Assembly: GCA_963768945.1 (NCBI GenBank)
Contig: CAVYJW010000003.1
Location: 1,736,001 to 1,800,000 of the forward strand
Origin: RYN-230 sp963768945
GTDB taxonomy: Bacteria; Actinomycetota; Actinomycetes; Streptosporangiales; Streptosporangiaceae
Direction of reading: 5' to 3'
Length of the DNA stretch: 64,000 nt
A program made the translations under genes and the position numbers. Shown piece by piece: positions 33,570 to 42,305 of the stretch (the first letter of the stretch is position 1; every line of letters begins with the position of its first letter). The notes under the pieces are model-generated. The model was given only the letters and a program-made list of their open reading frames with translations, was not told where the DNA came from and made no database searches.

Positions 33570-34619
33570 CGTGGAATCCTCCCCCTTCGGGCCGCCCGTC
33601 CTGGGCGGAGCCCTGGTCCGGTCGCTCCATCGTAGGCTGATCCCTCGCTGAGAATCAGCAGCGTTTCGGGGCGGACGCCGTCGTGCTTCATCGCTTCCGC
33701 GGCCCTCTCGGTCTGCATGAGCTGCTCGAAGGCGGCGAAGTCGTGGACCCCGGTGCTGCTCAGGCCCGTGCTGCTGTGGTCGCCCGTGCTGCCGCCGGCA
33801 GCGGTGATCGGAGTCCACCGGGTCGGGGTCGTCGAGGGGGGCGAGCTCGTCGTCGCTCAGGCCCTCGTACAGTGAGGCCCGGGTGGCCCGCCGGCGATCG
33901 TTCATCCAGATGAGCAGTTCGGCCAGTTCGACCAGCACCACGCAGGGTCCGGCCAGCAGGAGCATGGTGAGCGGGTCCGGGCTCGGTGAGGCGATGCCAG
34001 CGAACACGAACACGCCGAAGATGATGAGCCGCCGCCATTTGCGGAAGAACTGGTGGGTGAGCACGCCGGCCATGTTGAGCATCAGCATCAGCAGCGGCAG
34101 CTCGAAGGCCAGGCCGAAGCCGATCAGCATGCCGAAGAAGTAGCCGAGGTAGGTGGAGACCGGGGGCAGGTTGAGGACCCCCTTCGGGGTCAGCCCGAGC
34201 AGGTAGGCCAGGCCGCGGCTCATCGCGAAGTAGGCGATGCCGGCGCCGATCAGGAACAGCGGGACCGCGGTGCCCACGAAGGCGTAGGTCCAGCGCTTCT
34301 CCCGCTGGTACAGCCCGGGCGCGACGAACGCCCAGATCTGGTACAGCCAGATCGGGCTGGTCAGGACCAGCCCGAAGAAGAACGCGACCTCCACCCGCAG
34401 CATGAACGGGTCCAGGACGCCCGCCAGGATCAGCTGGTCGCCGAGCCGGTGGCAGCCGGTGTAGCCGTTGATCTTGGCCGCGCAGAACGGGTGCTCGACG
34501 AAGGCCCAGACCCGGTCGTACACCGCTGGGATCAGCCCGATGCAGGTCCCCACGATCAGGGCCAGGGCGATCTTGACCAGCCGGTTCCGCAGCTCACGGA
34601 CGTGCTCAATCAGCGACAT
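33560..34619 (-). CDS. tatC: TatC, Sec-independent translocase subunit, frameshifted tail
   Basis: The membrane core reads MSLIEHVRELRNRLVKIALAL, then FFFGLVLTSPIWLYQIWAFVAPGLY, then helices to FVFAGIASPSPDPLTMLLLAGPC, all typical of TatC, with six transmembrane segments. I chose the ATG at 34619 since TatC proteins start with this segment; a longer frame begins at 34706. After LAPLDDPDPV (about 33810) the frame in the sequence runs on into the VOC gene with poor codon use. The neighbouring frame instead has strong coding bias (HDFAAFEQLMQTERAAEAMK) and stops at 33560, so one base is probably missing. TatC recognises twin-arginine signal peptides. Confidence 0.9.
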
Positions 34620-34663
34620 CCGGCCTTCCGGATCCGCTGCTTCGGCCGCCCGGATACGTGCGC

Positions 34664-35074
34664 TCAGGACACGCGCCCCCTGGACGGTGTCACCCAGCTT
34701 TGCCATCGCGGGTTACAAACGCACAGCCGGCTGCAGCTGGCCTGGGTGTGCTGCGTCTCGGTGATCGGGGCGCCGCTGACCTTAGCCGCCTCGGCCGCGG
34801 ACGTCTTCGCCTGAAGGTCGCGGATCTGCTGCTGGAGCTGGTCCACCTGCTGCTGGGTGGGCTGGGCAGCCGGCTGGGCAGTGATGGCCGGGGCCGGCTT
34901 GTCCGTCTCGGCCGTGTCCTCATGGTGCAGGTCCTGCACCTCGGTCTTGAGGATACGCATCGACTTGCCGAGGGACCGCGCCGCGTCGGGCAGCTTCTTA
35001 GAGCCGAAGAGCACAATCAGCACCACGGCGACGATGAGGATCTTCCACGGACTGTCGAACAGGTCGCCAATCAT
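34664..35074 (-). CDS. tatA: TatA, twin-arginine translocase pore subunit
   Basis: A 136-residue protein. The single N-terminal membrane helix is IGDLFDSPWKILIVAVVLIV, followed by the TatA hallmark FGSKKLPDAARSLGKSMRIL and an amphipathic helix. The tail is Gln/Ala-rich (QPTQQQVDQLQQQIRDLQ). The final 25 residues (SCSRLCVCNPRWQ...) look unlike a TatA tail, so the frame could be shifted near the stop. It precedes tatC by 44 bases; both follow pafC as in Mycobacterium. Confidence 0.9.
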   Translation of the reverse strand: MIGDLFDSPWKILIVAVVLIVLFGSKKLPDAARSLGKSMRILKTEVQDLHHEDTAETDKPAPAITAQPAAQPTQQQVDQLQQQIRDLQAKTSAAEAAKVSGAPITETQHTQASCSRLCVCNPRWQSWVTPSRGRVS

Positions 35075-35256
35075 TTCCGCCTCTTCACCGGGGACCGTAT
35101 GTCCCGCGCCTGGATCACTATGGGCAGAGCCTACACATCATACGTTCATAACCGTTCAGGCACGGCTTGGTGGCCGCCCGCATCAACGGGACTGGCCGCG
35201 AACACGCGGTCTCCGCAATTACCGGTCTCGCTGCCCGTCTTGCGCCGATTCCGGCC

Positions 35257-36263
35257 TTAAGCGTACTGCGCCAGCGCGGCCGACGCATCCTCCCTGACCT
35301 GGGCAGCCAGGCTGGCCGGGGCCACGATCCGGCCGTGTTCCCCCAGCCGCAGTGCCAGCCGCCGCACCCAGCCGGGGTCCGGGGTGCGCAGCTTAATCCG
35401 CAGGCGCCCGTCGCCGAGTTCCTCGACGGCGTCGCAGGGGTAATACTCCGCCACCCAGCGGCCGAGCGGGGCGAGTTCGATGATCACGTTGAGGTCGGCC
35501 GCGGACGGGCGAAACAGTCCCTGGTCCACGTCCTTCGGCTCCGCGCCCGCGGGCACCTCGGCCGCCACCTCCAGGACGTCCAGGCCGAGCACCCGGTCGA
35601 GACGGAACAGCCGGACCGCGTCGGCCCGGCGGCACCACCCTTCCAGGTAGGTGCGGCCCTCCACGATCAGCAGGCGCATCGGGTCCACGTCACGCTCGGT
35701 AGCCTCGTCCCGGCCCGGGACGTAATAGGACAGATGGACCCGGCGCCGCCGGGCCAGGGCATCCCGGAGCTGGTCGAGAACCGCCTGCTGGGCGATCTTG
35801 TCCACCTGGATGGCCACCTGGGTGCTCGGCGCGGCGGCCTCCCCGGCCGCCGCTTCCAGCTTGGCGATGGTGCGGTTCAGCGCCTGCCCCTCGTCCAGGC
35901 CAGGCATCGAGGCGACCCGGCCGATCTCGGCCAGCATCCGCAGAGCTACGAGCAGTGCGCTGGCCTCGTCCACGGCGAGGCGCAGCGGCCGGTCCATCGA
36001 CTCCGCCTGGCTGACGACGATCTCGCCGCCCTCGTAGGACAGGTCGATCGGGCAGTAGGGGTCGGGCGAGCGGAGTTCCACGCACCAGAGCAGGTTGAGG
36101 TCGTCCACCAGCTCCCGCTCGCTGACCCCGAAGGTCGCGGCGGTCTCGGCCAGCCCGACCACCTTCCGGCTGACCACGTAGGGCACCAGGGCCAGCAGCC
36201 GCTGCAGCCGCGTGGTGCTGGTCCCCGCGCTGCCGCGCGGCGGGAGTTGCCCGGGGCGCTCAT
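35257..36263 (-). CDS. pafC: PafC, WYL-domain transcriptional activator subunit, start region frameshifted
   Basis: The protein has a winged helix at the N-terminus (VVGLAETAATFGVSERELVDDLNLL, then CVELRSPDPYCPIDL), the WYL domain (RRRVHLSYYVPGRDEATERDVDP, EGRTYLEGWCRRADAVRLFRLDRV) and the WCX end. PafB and PafC act together as activator of the mycobacterial DNA damage response. The ATG at 36263 overlaps the pafB stop (ATGA) but is in another frame than the body. In the body frame the beginning would read TTRLQRLLALVPYVVSRK. A single-base indel around 36221-36255 is therefore likely; otherwise a GTG at 36186 would start a truncated domain. Confidence 0.85.
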
Positions 36264-37269
36264 GCCAGCGCTCCCTTCAGCTGGGTGATGACAGCCTCCC
36301 GGAGGTCGGCGGGCTCAAGCGCGACCACGTCCGTGCCGAACCACGCGACGTGCTCGGCGAACCAGCCTACGTCGGAGAACGGGACACTGACCGTGTCCCA
36401 GCGGCCCGTGTCTGCGGGGCCTGCGTCTGCGGGGTCTGTGCTTCCGGGGCCTGTGCTTCCGGGGCCTGTGCTCCCGGTAATGACCTTGGCGTGCCGGCGG
36501 ATGCCGAGCCCGGCCCCCTGGCGCACCCGCAGCATCGCGGTCCGCTGCGCCGGCGGCTGGGTGTCCCACTCGCGGACGGTCTCCCGGACGTCGGTGCCGT
36601 CCGGCACGATCACGGATCCGGCGGGGCCGCTGAACCGGACGTCGCCCTCGATGCGGCTGAGCCGGAACACCCGCACCGCGTCCCGGTCGGTGTCATGCCC
36701 GGCCACGTACCAGCGGCCGTGCCGGTTCACCACGCCCCAGGGCTGGAGCTGACGCTGCTGGGGTTCGCTCCGGCCGGCCGCGCGGTAGGCGAACGTGACG
36801 GGGCGCCGGTCCCGTACTGCCTCCCACAGCGGGCCGAACGCCGCCTCGCCGGCCAGCAGCCGGGGCTCGATGCCGGTCCCGGCGCTCTCCTCGGCGTCCA
36901 CCCCGGCGGCGCGCAGCTTGAGCAGGGCGCCCGCGGCGGCCCCGGCCAGCTCGGCCTGCCGCCACACCCGTGCGGCCAGGGACAGCACCGCGGCCTCGTC
37001 CGGCTCCAGCCGGATCTCCGGCAGCACGTAGGCCTGCCGCGGGATGCGGTAGCCGGCCTCGTCGTCACCGGCGAATTGAGACCGGTCTCCAGCGGGATAC
37101 CCAGCTCCCGGAGTTCTTCCTTGTCCCGCTCGAACATCCGCTTGAACGCCTCGAACGACTCCGGGTAGCCGGGCACGGCCGCGCGGATCTGCATCGCGGT
37201 CAGGTACCGCGGGCTGGACAGCAGGCAGACCACCAGGCCCAGCAGCCGCTCCGTCTTCCGTCGTGACAT
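36260..37269 (-). CDS. pafB: PafB, WYL-domain transcriptional activator subunit, one apparent frameshift
   Basis: The N-terminal winged helix (SRRKTERLLGLVVCLLSSPRYLTAMQI and FKRMFERDKEELRELGIPLET) is in one frame, from the ATG at 37269 to about 37068. The rest (AGYRIPRQAYVLPEIRLEP when the frame is restored, then the WYL domain with RPVTFAYRAAG, WYVAGHDTDRDAVRVFRLSRI) is in another. One missing or extra base near 37068 explains it. The middle of the C-terminal part carries a four-unit 15-bp repeat. It is the first gene of pafB-pafC-tatA-tatC. Confidence 0.87.
36416..36475 (-). repeat. 15-bp tandem repeat (4 units) inside pafB
   Basis: Four 15-bp units of the type GGGGCCTGTGCTTCC (plus strand) lie at 36416, 36431, 36446 and 36461 with one to three differences. 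They encode a Gly/Ser/Thr/Pro-rich pentapeptide array (STGPG type) within the PafB C-terminal domain. Confidence 0.8.
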
Positions 37270-37303
37270 TCTCGTTCCTCGTCGCTCCCCCGCCCCCGAT
37301 CGG

Positions 37304-37316
37304 TACACTGACGCTA
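37304..37316 (+). promoter_or_regulatory. possible -10 element of the DUF3866 gene
   Basis: TACACT at 37304-37309 lies 18 bases before the GTG at 37327, in the short divergent gap to pafB. The match to TANNNT is good but no -35 is evident. Confidence 0.3.
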
Positions 37317-37326
37317 CCCTGCGGGA

Positions 37327-38430
37327 GTGATCAGGTGGCGCAGTGGCGTGGTTTTGGCGGTGCGCCGCGAATGGCGCGGCGCGGTCGAACTAGACGTAAC
37401 CATCGACGGGGAGACCATCCGGGCGCTCGCCTACCCGGAGCTGACCGGCCGGCCAGAGCCCGGCGACCGGCTGCTGCTGAACACCAGCGCGCTCGCGCTC
37501 GGCCTGGGCACCGGCGGCTACGCGCTGGTGGTGGCGCTGCCCGACCGGCTCCCCGCCGACCCGACCGGCCCCGGGCACCTAGTCAAGGCGCGGTACACGC
37601 CGCTGCAGGCCACCGTGCTCGGGGTCGACGAGCAGGGCTCGCCGCACCACGAGGTGCTGCGCGACGCGGACGACCTCGGCGGCATGCCGGTGGTGGTCGC
37701 GGACCTGCATTCGGCCCTGCCTGCCGTGCTGGCGGCGCTGCGCGCCGCGGGGCCGCCCGGTGCCCTGCCGGCCGCGGCGTACGTGATGCTCGACGGTGGT
37801 GCGCTGCCCGCCTGGTTCTCCCGCAACTGCGCCGGGCTGCGCGACGCAGGCTGGCTGCGCGGGACGGTGACCGTGGGCCAGTCCTTCGGCGGTGACCTCG
37901 AGGCGGTCACGCTGCACACCGGGCTGCTGGCCGCGCGGCACGTCCTCGGCGCCGACGTAGCCGTGGTGGCGCAGGGGCCGGGCAACCTCGGCACCGGGAC
38001 CCGGTGGGGCTTTTCCGGCGTGGCCTGCGGCGAGGCGGTCAACGCGGCCGCCGTGCTCGGCGGGCGCCCGGTCGCCTCACTGCGGGTCAGCGAGGCCGAT
38101 CCGCGAGAACGCCACCACGGGGTGTCCCACCACAGCCTCACCTCCTACGGCCGGGTCGCGCTGGCCCGCGCCGACGTGGTGGTCCCCGAGCTGCCCGGGA
38201 CATTCGGCGCTAGGGTGGCGGCGCAGGCGGCCGCGCTGGCGGGCCGGCACACCCTGGTCAGCGTGAGCACCGGCGGACTGGCCGAGGTCCTGCGCGACTG
38301 CCCGGTCCGGCTGTCCACCATGGGCCGCGGCCTGGACGACGACCTGGCCTACTTCCTGGCCGCGGCGGCGGCGGGGCGGCATGCGGCCGCACTGCTGAGC
38401 CGGCAGCCGTCCGGGCCCCGGCCGCAATAG
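37327..38430 (+). CDS. DUF3866 family protein
   Basis: A 367-residue protein covering the whole DUF3866 family. The N-terminal small beta domain (IRALAYPELTGRPEPGDRLLLNTSALALGLGTGG) is followed by a VKARYTPLQ segment, SALPAVLAAL, a TVGQSFGGDLEAV glycine-rich loop, LGTGTRWGFSGVACGEAVNAA, and a HHGVSHHSLTSYGRVAL segment near the C-terminus. The function is unknown. It is regularly found beside pafB/pafC in actinobacteria, here divergent from them, which suggests a link to the proteasome or DNA-damage regulon. Confidence 0.88.
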   Translation: MIRWRSGVVLAVRREWRGAVELDVTIDGETIRALAYPELTGRPEPGDRLLLNTSALALGLGTGGYALVVALPDRLPADPTGPGHLVKARYTPLQATVLGVDEQGSPHHEVLRDADDLGGMPVVVADLHSALPAVLAALRAAGPPGALPAAAYVMLDGGALPAWFSRNCAGLRDAGWLRGTVTVGQSFGGDLEAVTLHTGLLAARHVLGADVAVVAQGPGNLGTGTRWGFSGVACGEAVNAAAVLGGRPVASLRVSEADPRERHHGVSHHSLTSYGRVALARADVVVPELPGTFGARVAAQAAALAGRHTLVSVSTGGLAEVLRDCPVRLSTMGRGLDDDLAYFLAAAAAGRHAAALLSRQPSGPRPQ

Positions 38431-38829
38431 CTCGCCCCAACTAAGCCTCCCGCCCCCCAAACCCCACCAGCCCCGCCGATCCTCCGGGTCCGATCGTGAT
38501 CTAATGATCGGTGTCGCTGGCACGACACTGATCGTTTGATCATGTAGGAGGCGCGCGCTGGGAGCGGGACTGGCGGGATGTGATGGGCCAGAGGGACCGT
38601 TGAGGCGACGGGACCGGGGACGCGGGAACCGGGAGTGCTGGACAGGACGACCGGGCCGGACAGGACGACCGGGCCGGACAGGACGACCGGGCCGGACAGG
38701 ACGACCGGGCCGGGGTACGGATAGGGCGCTGGCTCTGGCACCCCCGCGGGGGCGGAGCCGGGCGCAGCGGGAGAATGACGGACGAGGCGCCGGGCGAATC
38801 CGGTACCCGGACCTGTAAGAGGAGCCTGC
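38431..38829. other. intergenic with minisatellite
   Basis: About 400 bases without a gene. It contains an 18-bp perfect tandem repeat (38640-38711). An AT-rich spot with the dyad GATCGTGATCTAATGATCGG lies near 38502, followed by GATCGTTTGATC near 38530; these may belong to promoter or operator DNA of the DoxX-like gene. Confidence 0.4.
38640..38711. repeat. 18-bp tandem repeat, 4 perfect copies
   Basis: The unit GGACAGGACGACCGGGCC is repeated exactly four times without spacing (38640, 38658, 38676, 38694). It lies about 120 bp upstream of the DoxX-like gene. Perfect identity implies recent expansion. Confidence 0.9.
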
Positions 38830-39273
38830 ATGCGACTCGCGTCGTTCATCCGCGATATGCCTGCCCGTATCAGCGCGGGCGCCTTCATCCTTAATTCTGG
38901 CCTGAGCAAACTCTCGGCCGACGAGCAGACCGCTACCGGACTGCACCAATTGGCCACGGGTGCCTATCCGTTCCTGGGCAAGATGAAGCCACAGGACTTC
39001 GCCCGGCTGCTCGGCGCGGGCGAGGTCGCGGTCGGATCCGCCCTGCTGCTGCCGGTAGTGCCGTCCGGGGTGGCGGGCCTGCTCCTGACCGGGTTCTCTG
39101 GCGGCCTGCTGGGCCTGTACATCAAGATCCCCGGGATGCGCCAGGAGGGCAGCCTGCGCCCGACCCAGCAGGGCATTCCGCTGGCCAAAGACAGCTGGCT
39201 GCTGGGCATCGGCATCAGCCTGCTGCTGAGCGACCTGACCGACCGGGCCTCCGCCTCGTCCAGCACCAGCTAA
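38830..39273 (+). CDS. DoxX-like four-helix membrane protein
   Basis: A 147-residue protein. It begins with RISAGAFILNSGLSKL, which is the DoxX-type first helix with conserved Asn-Gly. Further hydrophobic segments are at about 60-78 (GEVAVGSALLLPVVPSGVAG), 80-97 (LLTGFSGGLLGLYI) and 120-135 (WLLGIGISLLL). AGAGGAG precedes the ATG. DoxX-like proteins are linked to redox and radical-detoxifying membrane complexes. It is convergent with the FKBP gene. Confidence 0.78.
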   Translation: MRLASFIRDMPARISAGAFILNSGLSKLSADEQTATGLHQLATGAYPFLGKMKPQDFARLLGAGEVAVGSALLLPVVPSGVAGLLLTGFSGGLLGLYIKIPGMRQEGSLRPTQQGIPLAKDSWLLGIGISLLLSDLTDRASASSSTS

Positions 39274-39310
39274 CAGAGCTGCTGACCCCAGCCGGAGTTT
39301 GGGGAAAGCT

Positions 39311-39500
39311 GCCGCCTGCACCACTGCCGATCCTCCGGTGAGCTGACCAGCGGCCCCAGCCAAAAGGCGTCCGCCTACCGGCGGGTGTACCAGAATTGAT
39401 CCGCGGGCGAGCTAACCGGCGGCCCTAGGCACAGGGCGTGCAGACACCGGCGACCTGTACCACCGCTGATCTGCGGGCGAGGCGGGGCGCGCCGAAGGCG
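39311..39500. repeat. three diverged direct repeats of about 70 bp
   Basis: Units start at 39311, 39381 and 39450. Each begins GC(C/G)(G/A)CCTG(T/C)ACCA, followed by TGATC(C/T)(G/T)CGGGCGAG-like and GGCGGCCC-like parts, ending in ACCG. Similarity between units is about two thirds. They fill the gap between the convergent DoxX-like and FKBP genes. No coding potential is seen. Confidence 0.6.
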
Positions 39501-39530
39501 CGTTCCCGCCGAGCCTGCGGATGGCGGGGG

Positions 39531-39555
39531 GTCCAGGGGGGTCGCCCCCCCGGAC
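39531..39555. terminator. strong GC hairpin between convergent genes
   Basis: GTCC-A-GGGGGG, the loop TCG, CCCCCC-C-GGAC: a near-perfect 10-bp GC stem (one A/C bulge) directly behind the FKBP stop codon. It lacks a T-run but stands where both convergent transcripts must end. Confidence 0.6.
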
Positions 39556-39563
39556 TAGCAGAG

Positions 39564-40514
39564 TCAGCTCGTCGAGGGGCTGATCGCGCCGAGGATGTCG
39601 ACCACGAACACGAGCGTGTCCGTGCCCTTGATCCCGGCCTGCGAGCTTCCCGTCTTCCCGTATCCGTCAGCGGGCGGGACGATCAGCAGGACCCGGCTGC
39701 CCACCGTCTGCCCGATGAGGCCCTTGTCCCAGCCCGTGATGACCTGGCTAGGCGTGGCGCCGATCGTGAACCCGAACGGCTGCTCCCGTGACCACGACGA
39801 GTCGAAGACCTTGCCGGTCCGCCAGATCACGCCCACGTACTGGCTGACCACGGTCTGCCCCTTGGTCACGACCGGGCCGGACCCCTTGATCAGCGTCTTG
39901 GTGACCAGTCCCGACGGCGGCTTCGCGGACTTCGGGATGGTGATGGTCGGAGCCGCGCCAGCCTTGGCCGTGACGCTGGGCAGCGAGCCGCCGCCACTGG
40001 AGACCTTGCTGCCTGAGGCGGACGCGTTGTTGGCGAACTCCTTGATCATGTCCACCACGAACACCAGCGTGTCGTTGGCGGTCACCCCGGCCTGGGAGTT
40101 CCCGGTCTTGCCGTAGCCCTGGGCGGGCGGGATGACGGCCAGCACCCGGCTGCCCATCTTCTTGCCCTGCAGGGCAGTCTCCAGCCCGGGCAGTAGCTGG
40201 CCGCTGAACAGGGCCGGGCTCTTGCTCGCGAACGTGCTCTCGGCAAGCTTGCTCGTCTTGCCGCTCCAGATGTAGACGGCATAGTTCCCGACGAAGGCGT
40301 CGGACTTGGTCAGCGCGGGGCCGGTGCCCTCGACCAGAGTCTTGACGGCCAGCGACTTCCCGGCGCTCTGCTTCGGGATGCTGACGGTCGGATTCGAGCC
40401 GAACTGCCCCTTCACCGAGACGCTGGGGCTGGACGAGGATGTGGATGATCCGCATCCGGCCAGGGCCAGGACGGCCAGCAGGGGGACGGACAGCAGGGCG
40501 GCAATGCGTCGCAT
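39564..40514 (-). CDS. lipoprotein with two FKBP-type peptidyl-prolyl isomerase domains
   Basis: A 316-residue protein. The signal peptide ends in the lipobox LAGC (Cys21), followed by a Ser-rich linker. The first FKBP domain is at about 62-160 (LPGLETALQGKKMGSRVLAVIPPAQGYG, NDTLVFVVDM). The second, at about 195-310, is more canonical (VSQYVGVIWRTGKVFDSSW, VITGWDKGLIGQTVGSRVLLIVPPADGYG, TLVFVVDIL). It acts outside the membrane, folding exported proteins. FKBP genes are common neighbours of pafA in actinobacteria; here it follows pafA on the same strand with a 333-bp gap. Confidence 0.92.
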   Translation of the reverse strand: MRRIAALLSVPLLAVLALAGCGSSTSSSSPSVSVKGQFGSNPTVSIPKQSAGKSLAVKTLVEGTGPALTKSDAFVGNYAVYIWSGKTSKLAESTFASKSPALFSGQLLPGLETALQGKKMGSRVLAVIPPAQGYGKTGNSQAGVTANDTLVFVVDMIKEFANNASASGSKVSSGGGSLPSVTAKAGAAPTITIPKSAKPPSGLVTKTLIKGSGPVVTKGQTVVSQYVGVIWRTGKVFDSSWSREQPFGFTIGATPSQVITGWDKGLIGQTVGSRVLLIVPPADGYGKTGSSQAGIKGTDTLVFVVDILGAISPSTS

Positions 40515-40847
40515 AGAAAGGGAACCTTGTCATCTCCGACGTTGAAGCGACGCCAGCCTACCGGCATCAACGAACCACAGTGCGCAGGTTCGACGGCACG
40601 GGCATTACGGTATCCGGACCAATCCGCTAGGAGCGGGCGGGCGGCTGGAACGCGGAACAGCCCTGCGGGCGCAGGACATCGCGGGAAAAGGCGCTCCAGG
40701 CGATTATCAGCAAATTCTCAGTTAGCTGTCCGGCGACAGTGCCGCGGAAGGTTCGTTGCGGAAAGTGGGCAGGACGGCGGGCGGCCCGGTGCCGCGCGCG
40801 GCGGGCGGGAGGCTACATGCCCGCGATGAGCTTCTCCACCCGCTCAG
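40515..40847. other. gap between pafA and FKBP gene
   Basis: No gene is supported in 333 bases. Its right end is the first unit of a 35-bp tandem duplication that copies the pafA terminus. The FKBP promoter and ribosome binding site (AAGGTTCCC reads poorly on the minus strand; GAAAGG lies nearer) lie at the left end. Confidence 0.4.
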
Positions 40848-40881
40848 CTACATGCCCGCGATGAGCTTCTCCACCCGCTCA
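40812..40881. repeat. 35-bp perfect tandem duplication at the pafA 3' end
   Basis: Units 40812-40846 and 40847-40881 are identical, beginning GCTACATGCCCGCGATGAGC. The right unit encodes the last residues of PafA (RVEKLIAGM) and the stop codon. The left unit is an out-of-gene copy immediately after the stop. Confidence 0.9.
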
Positions 40882-42206
40882 TCGACGGCCCGGAATGGGT
40901 CCTTGCAGAGCACCGTCCGCTGGGCCTGGTCGTTGAGCTTGAGGTGGACCCAGTCCACGGTGAAGTCGCGGCGCCGCTCCTGGGCACGGCGGATGAACTC
41001 ACCGCGCAGCCGGGCCCGGGTGGTCTGCGGCGGGACCGACTTAGCCTCGAAGATGTCGATGTCCCGCGCGGTCCGGGCCACCGCCCCGCGCCGCTGCAGC
41101 AGGTAGTACAGGCCGCGGCCGCGGTGCACGTCGTGGTAGGCCAGGTCGAGCTGGGCCACCCGGGGCGAGGACAGCGGCAGGTCATGCTTGCCCCGGTACC
41201 GCTCGATCAGCTGGTACTTGGTGATCCAGTCGATCTCCCGGTCAACCAGGCCGAAGTTGCCGGTGTCCACCGCGTGCAGGGTGCGCTCCCACAGGTCCAG
41301 CACCCGCTGGGTGATCGCGTCGGCCCCGCGCCGGTCGGTGAAGTCCTTGGCCTTGGCCAGGTACTCGCGCTGGATGTCCAGCGCGCTGGCCTCCCGGCCG
41401 TTGGCCAGCCGGACCTTGCGGCGGCCGGTCATGTCGTGGCTGACGTCCCGGATGGCCCGGATCGGGTTCTCCAGGGTCAGGTCGCGCATCACGGTGCCCG
41501 CCTCGACCATGCGCAGCACCAGGTCGGTCGCGCCCACCTTGAGCAGCATGGTCGTCTCGCTCATGTTCGAGTCGCCGACGATCACGTGCAGCCGGCGGAA
41601 CCGTTCGGCGTCAGCGTGCGGCTCATCCCGGGTGTTGATGATCGGCCGGGACCGTGTGGTGGCCGAGGAGACGCCTTCCCAGATGTGCTCGGCACGCTGG
41701 CTGACGCAGTAAACCGCCCCGCGCGGAGTCTGCAGCACCTTGCCCGCACCGCAGATCACCTGCCGGGTGACCAGGAACGGGATCAGGATGTCGGCCAGGC
41801 GGCCGAACTCGCCGTGCCGGCCGACCAGGTAGTTCTCGTGGCAGCCGTAGGAGTTGCCCGCCGAGTCGGTGTTGTTCTTGAACAGGTAGATGTCGCCGGC
41901 GATGCCTTCCTCGCGCAGCCGCCGGTCCGCGTCCACCAGCAGGCCCTCGAGGATCCGCTCGCCCGCCTTGTCGTGGACCACCAGGTCGAGGATGTTGTCG
42001 CACTCGGGCGTGGCGTACTCGGGGTGGCTGCCGACGTCGAGGTAGAGCCGTGCCCCGTTGCGCAGGAACACGTTGCTGCTCCGGCCCCACGAGACCACGC
42101 GGCGGAAGAGGTACCTGGCTACCTCGTCCGGGGACAGCCGCCGGCTGCCGCGGAAGGTGCAGGTGACCCCGTACTCGTTCTCAAGCCCGAAGATTCGTCT
42201 GTCCAT
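40848..42206 (-). CDS. pafA: PafA, Pup-protein ligase
   Basis: A 452-residue ligase of the glutamine-synthetase-like fold. The ATP site motif FGLENEYGV is at the N-terminus, with NGARLYLDVGSHPEYATPE, LFKNNTDSAGNSYGCHENYL, PIINTRDEPHADAERFRRLHVIVGDSNMSE and the C-terminal domain to EKLIAGM. It phosphorylates the C-terminal glutamate of Pup and joins it to substrate lysines. It is separated from prcA by an aldehyde dehydrogenase gene. Length and all motifs are normal. Confidence 0.97.
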   Translation of the reverse strand: MDRRIFGLENEYGVTCTFRGSRRLSPDEVARYLFRRVVSWGRSSNVFLRNGARLYLDVGSHPEYATPECDNILDLVVHDKAGERILEGLLVDADRRLREEGIAGDIYLFKNNTDSAGNSYGCHENYLVGRHGEFGRLADILIPFLVTRQVICGAGKVLQTPRGAVYCVSQRAEHIWEGVSSATTRSRPIINTRDEPHADAERFRRLHVIVGDSNMSETTMLLKVGATDLVLRMVEAGTVMRDLTLENPIRAIRDVSHDMTGRRKVRLANGREASALDIQREYLAKAKDFTDRRGADAITQRVLDLWERTLHAVDTGNFGLVDREIDWITKYQLIERYRGKHDLPLSSPRVAQLDLAYHDVHRGRGLYYLLQRRGAVARTARDIDIFEAKSVPPQTTRARLRGEFIRRAQERRRDFTVDWVHLKLNDQAQRTVLCKDPFRAVDERVEKLIAGM

Positions 42207-42305
42207 GGTCGCTCACCAGACCCTACGGCACGCCGGCCCGCGCCCGCGCCAGGTGGGTTCGGTGTCCATGTGTGTCGCGGCCGCGGCCTCGCTCTGCACG
42301 CGGCG

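Noticed and set aside
33183..34706. A single 507-residue open frame that would fuse TatC to a VOC protein
   Set aside because: The VOC part has its own strong ribosome binding site and start, and the joining segment has poor codon bias while the neighbouring frame is clearly coding. A frame error is more likely than a fusion protein.
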